From an uncultured Clostridia bacterium (lineage in GTDB: Bacteria; Bacillota; Clostridia; TANB77; CAG-508): a stretch of 9,949 bases of DNA. Below are positions 1-5,743 of the stretch, one piece after another (positions within the stretch are counted from its first letter, which is position 1; the number at the start of each line of letters is the position of its first letter). Below the pieces are notes generated by a model. That model was not told the DNA's origin, did not search any database, and worked only from the letters and a program-made list of their open reading frames with translations. Location of the stretch: positions 1 to 9,949 of the forward strand of contig CATJZH010000154.1 in assembly GCA_949746285.1 (NCBI GenBank). Direction: 5' to 3'. The position numbers and the translations under genes were made by a program.

Positions 1-1
1 A

Positions 2-118
2 TATTTAATTTTTAATATGGAATTTTATTATGAAAATATTGAAGAACCGATTATATTAAAAATATCTTTTTCTAATTCTAAAAATTCAGATAAAATTGTT
101 ATTTATAAATGTAAATAA
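2..118 (+). CDS. C-terminal end of an unidentified upstream protein (partial)
   Basis: This frame is open from the window edge to a TAA at 116-118 and encodes about 38 residues ending in KIVIYKCK. No family is recognisable from so short a tail. It is taken as real because the stop is followed within six bases by a strong hairpin terminator, because the direction agrees with all other genes, and because the composition (Ile, Lys, Asn, Glu-rich) matches its neighbours. The start lies outside the window. It could be a chance open frame in AT-rich sequence. Confidence 0.5.
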   Translation, partial: YLIFNMEFYYENIEEPIILKISFSNSKNSDKIVIYKCK

Positions 119-123
119 TTGAC

Positions 124-166
124 ATAAAAAGAATAATTTCTATGTTTTAGAAATTATTCTTTTTAT
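124..166 (+). terminator. Intrinsic terminator hairpin after the upstream gene
   Basis: Bases 124-142 pair perfectly with 148-166, giving a 19-bp stem around the 5-base loop TGTTT. The 3' arm contains a T-run (160-164), and the 5' arm has the matching A-run, so it could also stop transcription arriving from the other side. It separates the upstream gene from the ftsE operon. The stem is almost entirely A/T, typical of low-GC Firmicutes. Confidence 0.7.
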
Positions 167-167
167 A

Positions 168-196
168 TTGCAATTTTTTGCAATTATTGATATTAT
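168..196 (+). promoter_or_regulatory. Probable sigma-A-type promoter of the ftsEX operon
   Basis: TTGCAA (168-173, 4/6 to TTGACA) is separated by 17 bases from TATTAT (191-196, 5/6 to TATAAT). Transcription would start near 203 and leave about 50 untranslated bases before the ftsE ATG at 253. It sits directly downstream of the terminator, where an operon promoter is expected. In such AT-rich DNA chance matches are common, and a TTGACA at 119-124 with TATGTT at 141-146 is a weaker rival inside the hairpin. Confidence 0.4.
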
Positions 197-252
197 ATAT
201 TAGTAAAAAAGTATTTTGGGAAAAAGCAAAAGAAAGGATGCAAACCAAGACA

Positions 253-939
253 ATGATAGAATTTAAGAATGTAACTAAATTATATGATACTGGTACAGAA
301 GCGGTCCATAATGCTACTTTTAGTATAGATAAAGGTGAGTTCGCATTTTTAGTTGGAACATCTGGATCAGGAAAATCAACATTAATAAAATTAATATTAA
401 AAGAGGAAGAAGCAACTAAAGGAAATATAATAATAAATGGCAAAGATATTACTTTTTTAAAAGCGAAAAGAGTACCATTTTTGCGTAGAAGTATGGGAGT
501 AGTTTTTCAAGATTTCAGATTACTTCCAGACAAAACAGTTTATGAAAATGTAGCATTTGCTATGTATATTGTAAAATCTACACCAAAGCATATAAGAAGA
601 CAAGTACCAATGGTATTATCTTTGGTAGGATTAAGTAATAAAGCAAAATGTTATCCAAATGAATTATCTGGAGGAGAACAACAAAGAGTTGCATTGGCTA
701 GAGCTTTAGTAAATAATCCCTCTATGATTATTGCGGACGAGCCTACAGGAAACTTAGATCCAGAAACAGCTTGGGATATTATGAACTTATTAAATGACAT
801 AAATGCTAGAGGAACAACAGTAGTAATGGCAACACATGCTAAAGATATAGTAAATAAAATGAAAAAAAGGGTTATACAAATAGACAAAGGTGTAATCATA
901 AGAGATGATAAAAAAGGTGGGTATAATAGTGAGGTATAA
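253..939 (+). CDS. ftsE: Cell-division ATP-binding protein FtsE
   Basis: FtsE is the cytoplasmic ABC ATPase that pairs with membrane protein FtsX and drives activation of cell-wall hydrolases at growth or division sites. All nucleotide-binding motifs are present in the 228-residue product: Walker A GTSGSGKST (35-43), Q-loop Gln86, signature LSGGEQQR (138-145), Walker B ending MIIADEP (158-164) and the H-loop His195. Length equals typical FtsE. The start chosen is ATG 253, giving the FtsE-like MIEFKNVTKLY, with an AGGA 14 bases upstream. ATG 238 (five residues longer) is possible but overlaps that site, and a TTG at 178 is unlikely because it falls in the promoter region. The end overlaps ftsX by 11 bases, suggesting translational coupling. 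Confidence 0.95.
   Translation: MIEFKNVTKLYDTGTEAVHNATFSIDKGEFAFLVGTSGSGKSTLIKLILKEEEATKGNIIINGKDITFLKAKRVPFLRRSMGVVFQDFRLLPDKTVYENVAFAMYIVKSTPKHIRRQVPMVLSLVGLSNKAKCYPNELSGGEQQRVALARALVNNPSMIIADEPTGNLDPETAWDIMNLLNDINARGTTVVMATHAKDIVNKMKKRVIQIDKGVIIRDDKKGGYNSEV
913..920 (+). promoter_or_regulatory. Ribosome binding site that fixes the ftsX start at GTG 929
   Basis: AAAGGTGG lies inside the 3' end of ftsE, eight bases before the GTG at 929-931. No comparable site precedes the in-frame ATG at 905 or the GTG at 917, both further inside ftsE. The spacing therefore favours GTG 929 as the ftsX start. Confidence 0.7.
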
Positions 940-1903
940 TGGTTTATCGTATTCTATAGGAGAAGGTTTTAAAAATGTTTTTAAAAATACAAAATCAACA
1001 GTTATATCAATCATAACAATGATTTGTACCATGTTTCTTTTTGGAATATTTTTTGCAATTGGAGTAAATATAAATTCTGTTTTAGAGCAAGTTCAAATGA
1101 AACAAGGAATGGAAGTTTTCATATGGGATGAAACAACGGATGAACAAAAACAAATATTTGAAGATGAAATAAAGAAATTAGATGGTATAAATACTGTTGT
1201 TTTTAAAAACAAGCAACAAGCATTAGATTCTTTTAAAGAACAAATGAAAGATAATCAAGAATTTTTACAAGGATATGAGGGAGAAAATAATATTTTTCCA
1301 GCATCTTTTGTTGTAACATTAACAAATCTTGAAAAATCTAAAGAAATAGAAGAAGAAATTGGAAGAATTGGTGCTAATATTGCAACAGAAGGAAGAAGTG
1401 AAGAAGTAGATTTAAAAATAGAAGAAACAACAGCACACGATTCAATAGTTAAAAACATTACAAGTAGTGATAGTACAATAACAACTTTAATAACAATTGT
1501 AAAAGGGGTTAGAATAACAATAGGAGTAATATTTATTGTATTATTAGTTATATCTATAACAATTATTTCAAATACGATAAGACTTACAGTTCATGCAAGA
1601 AGAAAAGAAATTTCTATAATGAAATATGTCGGAGCAACAAATAGTTTTATAAGATGGCCGTTTATTGTAGAAGGTATTGTAATAGGAATAATTGCTGCAG
1701 TTATTACTTTATTAATTGTAGGTTTATTATATGATGTTGTTATACAAAATATAGAATCATCAAAAGTTTTACAAAAAATGGGAGTAACTTTATTACAATT
1801 TATAGAAATAGCAAAACCAATAACAATAGTATATGCAGTTTTAGGAATTGGAATAGGAATTATAGGAAGTTCTGTTTCAATGAAAAAATACTTGGAGGTA
1901 TAG
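929..1903 (+). CDS. ftsX: Cell-division permease-like protein FtsX
   Basis: FtsX is the membrane half of FtsEX. It has no known transported substrate and passes the ATPase state of FtsE to hydrolases outside the membrane. The 324-residue product shows the FtsX plan: a short cytoplasmic N-terminus, TM1 (about 25-46), a large acidic extracytoplasmic domain (about 47-190), then TM2 (about 194-216), TM3 (about 245-270) and TM4 (about 296-316). The cytosolic loop after TM2 carries RRKEISIMKYVGAT (about 225-238), the hallmark FtsE-contact segment of the family. GTG 929 is chosen on its Shine-Dalgarno site; ATG 905 would add eight residues lying wholly within ftsE. The next gene starts nine bases later, and its Shine-Dalgarno lies in the last ftsX codons. 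Confidence 0.93.
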   Translation: MRYNGLSYSIGEGFKNVFKNTKSTVISIITMICTMFLFGIFFAIGVNINSVLEQVQMKQGMEVFIWDETTDEQKQIFEDEIKKLDGINTVVFKNKQQALDSFKEQMKDNQEFLQGYEGENNIFPASFVVTLTNLEKSKEIEEEIGRIGANIATEGRSEEVDLKIEETTAHDSIVKNITSSDSTITTLITIVKGVRITIGVIFIVLLVISITIISNTIRLTVHARRKEISIMKYVGATNSFIRWPFIVEGIVIGIIAAVITLLIVGLLYDVVIQNIESSKVLQKMGVTLLQFIEIAKPITIVYAVLGIGIGIIGSSVSMKKYLEV

Positions 1904-1912
1904 ATTAGGCGA

Positions 1913-3232
1913 ATGAAAAAATTTATTAAAATTAACTTAATAATTTTAGTAATATTTTGTTTGTCATGTAATTTCAGCTTATTTGAAGATAGTGCTTTAG
2001 CTACTGAAAATCAAAACATAGAAGAAAATAATGAACAAGAAGGCACGAATGAAGAAGAAAATAAAGAAAAAGATTTAGATACATTACAACTAGAAAAATC
2101 TGAATTAGAGAGTGGACTACAAAATTCAAATGCACAAATTGAATTTATTGAAAGTGAATTGTCTGCTACTGTAACTGAAATATCAGCAATAAATCAAAAA
2201 ATTTATGATAAACAACTAGAAATAGAAACATTAGAAGCACAAGAATTAGATTTATTAGCTTATATAGAAAAGGCAGAAATAGAACTAGAAAAATCAAATA
2301 AAAGATATGAGCAACAAAAAGAATTATTAGAAAAAAGATTAGTAGCCATGTATGAAATTGGACAAACTTCATATTTAGATTTATTATTGAGTTCTAAAGG
2401 AATAATGGAATTTTTATCTAATTATTTTTTAATAGAAGAAATATCAACAGCTGATGCTGAGTTATTAGAAACAGTTGAATTAGAGCAAAAATATAATAAA
2501 AAATTGAAAGAAACCCTAGATACAAAAAAACTAGTTTTAGAGGCTTCAAGAGAAACTAGAGAAAAAAATAATATTTCACTTGCCAATATGGCTATTATAA
2601 AAAATAGCAGATTACAAGAATTATCACAAGAAGAACTAGAGTTGCAAAGGCAAGTAGAAGAATATCAAAAAGAAATTACTGCAATAGAAACAGAAATTAG
2701 ATTATTAGCATTAGCAAATGTAAGTGTACAGTATGTTGGAGGAACAATGGCATGGCCAGTTCCAGGATATACTAGAATAACTTCACAATTTGGAATGAGG
2801 ACACATCCAATAACAGGAGTATATAAACTTCATACTGGTGTTGACATAGGAGCTCCTATGGGAGCCACATTTATTGCAGCAAATGATGGTTTAGTAACTT
2901 ATGCAGGTTGGAATAATGCATATGGAAATATGGTAATAGTAGATCATGGTGGAGGAATAACAACTTTATATGCTCATGGATCAGAAATATTGGTACATGC
3001 AGGAGATACAGTTCTGCAAGGTACTCCAGTTCTAAAAGTAGGTTCAACAGGATATTCAACAGGGCCACATGCACATTTTGAAGTTAGAATAAATGGAGAA
3101 TATGTACAACCTTTAGATTATATAACATCTTATTCAAACCAAACTACTGAAACTAATGCAGAGCCTTCAAATGAAAATATTACAAACACAACGAAAATAG
3201 AATTAGAAACTAAAAATGAGGTAGAGGAATAA
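1913..3232 (+). CDS. Secreted coiled-coil M23 peptidase (EnvC/PcsB-type FtsEX partner), copy 1
   Basis: This is a likely peptidoglycan endopeptidase controlled by FtsEX outside the membrane. The 439-residue product has an N-terminal signal peptide (hydrophobic core about 7-24, probable cleavage after ALA at residue 30), an acidic stretch, a long coiled coil (about 50-265) and a C-terminal M23/LytM domain (about 279-400). The conserved block LLEKRLVAMYEIGQTSYLD begins at 138 and resembles the PcsB/CwlO-type coiled-coil region. Expected M23 residues are intact: His307 and Asp311 (HTGVD), His355 (YAH), His386 and His388 (HAHFEV). It therefore differs from E. coli EnvC, whose LytM domain is inactive. 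A roughly 35-residue Asn/Thr/Glu-rich tail follows the domain. GGAGG at 1894-1898 within the ftsX end is the ribosome site, with a long 14-base spacing. Confidence 0.9.
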   Translation: MKKFIKINLIILVIFCLSCNFSLFEDSALATENQNIEENNEQEGTNEEENKEKDLDTLQLEKSELESGLQNSNAQIEFIESELSATVTEISAINQKIYDKQLEIETLEAQELDLLAYIEKAEIELEKSNKRYEQQKELLEKRLVAMYEIGQTSYLDLLLSSKGIMEFLSNYFLIEEISTADAELLETVELEQKYNKKLKETLDTKKLVLEASRETREKNNISLANMAIIKNSRLQELSQEELELQRQVEEYQKEITAIETEIRLLALANVSVQYVGGTMAWPVPGYTRITSQFGMRTHPITGVYKLHTGVDIGAPMGATFIAANDGLVTYAGWNNAYGNMVIVDHGGGITTLYAHGSEILVHAGDTVLQGTPVLKVGSTGYSTGPHAHFEVRINGEYVQPLDYITSYSNQTTETNAEPSNENITNTTKIELETKNEVEE

Positions 3233-3235
3233 TTA

Positions 3236-3255
3236 AAAGGAGAAAAATGTTATAA
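3236..3255 (+). promoter_or_regulatory. Strong Shine-Dalgarno with a two-codon ORF between the two M23 genes
   Basis: AAAAGGAG (about 3235-3242) is followed four bases later by ATG TTA TAA (3247-3255), a start codon with one sense codon before a stop. The real M23 start at ATG 3276 is 20 bases further and has only a weak AGGT (3265-3268). Either ribosomes load at the strong site and reinitiate at 3276, or the purine tract acts as a distant loading site. The arrangement is seen directly; its function is inferred and may be nothing. Confidence 0.3.
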
Positions 3256-3275
3256 CAATAACATAGGTAAATAGA

Positions 3276-4439
3276 ATGAATAATAAAAACATTAAGAGAA
3301 TAATATTTATTATTAGTTTAATTTTTATGATTTTAATAAGTAGTATAAGTTTTTCATATGCTGCAACATCTAAAGAATTGAGAAGGCAACAATCACAAAT
3401 AGATAATCAAATAAAAGAAAAAAATTCAGAAATAGCTGGTGTAAAGTCTAAAATGACGACTACATTAAATCAAATAAATGAATTAAATTCTGAAATATCA
3501 GGTTATGAAAATGAAATAACTTCTCTTCAAGAACAAATAAGTAATTTGAATACACAAATATCTCAAAAAGAAGCTAATATAAAAGAGCAACAGGAAAAAT
3601 ATGATGAACAAAATGAACTATTAGAAAAAAGATTAGTTGCTTTATATGAATCTGGTACAACAAGTTATTTGGATATGTTGTTATCTTCTGAAGGATTAGC
3701 AGATTTTATTTCAAAATATTATTTAATTGAACAATTGGCAGAAGCAGACCAAGAATTATTACAAAAAATAGATAATACCAAAAAGCAAATAGAAAATGAA
3801 AAAATTTCATTAGAAACAGCCAAAAAGGAAATAGAAAATTCTAAATTAGCTGTTAATAATAAAAAGAACTCTCTTCAAAGTTCAGTAAATCAAAAGAATT
3901 CGCTAGTTTCAAATTTAAGTGAAGAAGAGAAAAAATTGCAAGAAGAGTTAGAAGAATTCGAAAAAGATAAAAGAGATATTCAAAATCAACTTGCAGCATT
4001 AGCAGCTAAAAGTTCAGGTAAAGCAGTAGCACCTAGTGCTGCTGGGTATATATCACCATTATCTGGAAGAACAAAATCTAATATAACAACTGGATATTAT
4101 GGTTATTCAGGACATACAGGTGTTGATTTTGCTTGCCCTGCAGGTACAACTGTTAAAGCAGTAAAATCCGGAAAAGTAGTAATATCAAAAGCATTAGTTA
4201 GGTCCAATGGTACATACAAAAGCTATGGAGAATATGTAGTTATAGATCATAATGATGGAACAATGACACTATATGCTCATATGCTTCCAAATTCTAGAAC
4301 TGTATCAGTAGGGCAACAAGTATCTCAAGGTCAAGCAATAGGTCAAGTAGGTTCAACAGGAAATTCAACAGGAAATCATTTGCATTTTGAAGTACGTATT
4401 GGTGGAAGGCCAACAAATCCTACACCTTACTTACCATAA
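3276..4439 (+). CDS. Secreted coiled-coil M23 peptidase, copy 2 (paralogue of the preceding gene)
   Basis: This second FtsEX-type murein hydrolase has 387 residues. A signal peptide (core about 9-26, cleavage likely after SYA at residue 29) precedes a coiled coil (about 31-245) rich in Gln, Asn, Lys and Glu, an Ala/Ser linker (about 245-260), and an M23 domain running to the C-terminus. Expected metal and catalytic residues are all present: His280 and Asp284 (HTGVD), His335 (YAH), His368 and His370 (HLHFEV). The block LLEKRLVALYESGTTSYLD (from 115) matches copy 1 almost residue for residue, showing an old tandem duplication. It differs from copy 1 by lacking the acidic N-terminal stretch and C-terminal tail, and by an insertion of about ten residues before the YGEYVVIDH strand, which may alter substrate choice. 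Start ATG 3276 has only a weak ribosome site. Confidence 0.9.
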   Translation: MNNKNIKRIIFIISLIFMILISSISFSYAATSKELRRQQSQIDNQIKEKNSEIAGVKSKMTTTLNQINELNSEISGYENEITSLQEQISNLNTQISQKEANIKEQQEKYDEQNELLEKRLVALYESGTTSYLDMLLSSEGLADFISKYYLIEQLAEADQELLQKIDNTKKQIENEKISLETAKKEIENSKLAVNNKKNSLQSSVNQKNSLVSNLSEEEKKLQEELEEFEKDKRDIQNQLAALAAKSSGKAVAPSAAGYISPLSGRTKSNITTGYYGYSGHTGVDFACPAGTTVKAVKSGKVVISKALVRSNGTYKSYGEYVVIDHNDGTMTLYAHMLPNSRTVSVGQQVSQGQAIGQVGSTGNSTGNHLHFEVRIGGRPTNPTPYLP

Positions 4440-4480
4440 AAATTAAAATAAAAAAGATAAGGAGAAAATTAATTTACTAT

Positions 4481-5713
4481 ATGGAAGATTTTGAAAACGA
4501 AAATGAAGAAGAAATGGAATTTCAAAAAGAAAAGAAAGCATTAGTTGCTAAGTTTATTGCTTTTACAATTATAATTGTTATTATAGCTTCAATACTTTCT
4601 TCAGAATTTACATTATATTATTACTATAAGAAAAATAATATAGAAAAAGCAGAAGCTTCTGAGAATTCAGAAAAAAATATTGATGCAATAGCATCAACAT
4701 TAAAAAATTTTAGAGAAGCAATAGATAAATATTATATAGGTGAAATTGATGAGCAAAAAATGCTTGATGAAACTATAAAAGGTTATATAAATGGATTAGA
4801 TGATGAATATTCTGAATATATGACAGAAGAGGAATGGAATGAATTTCAAGCTAATGCATTAGGAAATTATGTAGGCATAGGAATATATATGAGTGTTGAT
4901 GAAAATGGTAATGTAGTAGTAGTTTCTCCTATAAAAGGTACACCAGCAGAACAAGCAGGTTTACAGTCAGGTGATGTTATAGTAAATGTTAATGATGAGA
5001 ATGTTTTAGGAATGTCATCAGATTTAGTTTCTTCAAAAATTAAAGGTGAAGAAGGTTCTAAAGTAAAAATAACAGTTTTAAGGGAAAGCGAATATTTAGA
5101 TTTTGAAGTAGAAAGAAAAGCTATAAAAGTATATCATGTAGAAACTGAAATGTTAGAAAACGATATTGGTTATATATCTTTATTAACTTTTGATGAAGGA
5201 TGTGCTGAAGAATTAAAAGCAAAATATGAAGAAATAAAAGCTAAGGGAGCTAAAAAAATAATTTTAGATTTAAGAAATAATACAGGAGGAATTGTAGATG
5301 AAGCTTTAGAAATAGCAGATTATATTCTTCCTAAAGACAGTAAAGTTCTTATAACTGTTGATTCAGATGGAAATAAAGAAACTAGTGTTACTAAACAAGA
5401 TGCGATTATGAATGAAGAACTTGTTGTTCTTGTAAATGAATATTCTGCAAGTGCTTCTGAAATATTAGTTGGAGCATTAAAAGATCATGAAAGAGCAAAA
5501 ATTGTAGGAAAAAATACTTATGGAAAAGGAGTAATTCAAAGTGTATTTCTACTAACAGATGGAAGTGCATTAAAACTTACTATAAATGAATATTTTACAC
5601 CTAACGAAACAAAAATAAATAAAGTTGGAATTAAACCGGATTATGAAATAGACCAAAATTCAGAAACAGAAGAAGATGAACAATTAAATAAAGCTATAGA
5701 ATTATTAAAATAA
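4481..5713 (+). CDS. Membrane-anchored carboxy-terminal processing protease (PDZ-S41, CtpA/CtpB-like)
   Basis: This is a serine protease of family S41 that would cleave extracytoplasmic proteins from the membrane surface. The 410-residue product begins with an acidic cytoplasmic segment and one transmembrane helix (about 24-42), followed by a helical region, a PDZ domain (about 128-215, with the GIGIYM and GLQSGDVI segments) and the S41 catalytic domain. The predicted Ser-Lys dyad is Ser324 in YSASASEI and Lys349 in YGKGVIQ, 25 residues apart as in characterised CtpA enzymes; LDLRNNTGG (about 262-270) is the usual preceding motif. S41 proteases sit next to ftsEX in other Firmicutes (ctpB in Bacillus subtilis), so processing of the hydrolases or their regulators is a reasonable inference. 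AAGGAG at 4459-4464 is rather far (16 bases) from the ATG. Confidence 0.92.
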   Translation: MEDFENENEEEMEFQKEKKALVAKFIAFTIIIVIIASILSSEFTLYYYYKKNNIEKAEASENSEKNIDAIASTLKNFREAIDKYYIGEIDEQKMLDETIKGYINGLDDEYSEYMTEEEWNEFQANALGNYVGIGIYMSVDENGNVVVVSPIKGTPAEQAGLQSGDVIVNVNDENVLGMSSDLVSSKIKGEEGSKVKITVLRESEYLDFEVERKAIKVYHVETEMLENDIGYISLLTFDEGCAEELKAKYEEIKAKGAKKIILDLRNNTGGIVDEALEIADYILPKDSKVLITVDSDGNKETSVTKQDAIMNEELVVLVNEYSASASEILVGALKDHERAKIVGKNTYGKGVIQSVFLLTDGSALKLTINEYFTPNETKINKVGIKPDYEIDQNSETEEDEQLNKAIELLK

Positions 5714-5731
5714 TAATATCTTATTAAATAT

Positions 5732-5738
5732 GAGGTGG
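5732..5738 (+). promoter_or_regulatory. Ribosome binding site that fixes the start at ATG 5744
   Basis: GAGGTGG lies five bases before ATG 5744. An in-frame GTG at 5735 is part of this site itself, so the longer reading beginning MVQM is unlikely. Confidence 0.75.
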
Positions 5739-5743
5739 TACAG

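Noticed and set aside
178..252. Extended ftsE start at TTG 178
   Set aside because: It would place the start in the -35/-10 region and add 25 residues not typical of FtsE; MIEFKNV at 253 is the family-like start.
905..928. ftsX start at ATG 905
   Set aside because: No ribosome site lies at proper distance, whereas AAAGGTGG is eight bases before GTG 929.
147..1458. Open frames on the minus strand over ftsE and ftsX (for example 147-443, 651-899, 790-1032, 1255-1458)
   Set aside because: They are antisense to genes with clear family motifs, encode Phe/Ile/Ser-rich low-complexity products, and have no convincing ribosome sites.
1940..1975. Possible lipoprotein box (cysteines 16 and 19) in the first M23 protein
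   Set aside because: The residues before the cysteines (VIFC, CLSC) do not fit the usual Leu-x-Gly/Ala/Ser-Cys pattern, and a normal ALA cleavage site follows at residue 30.
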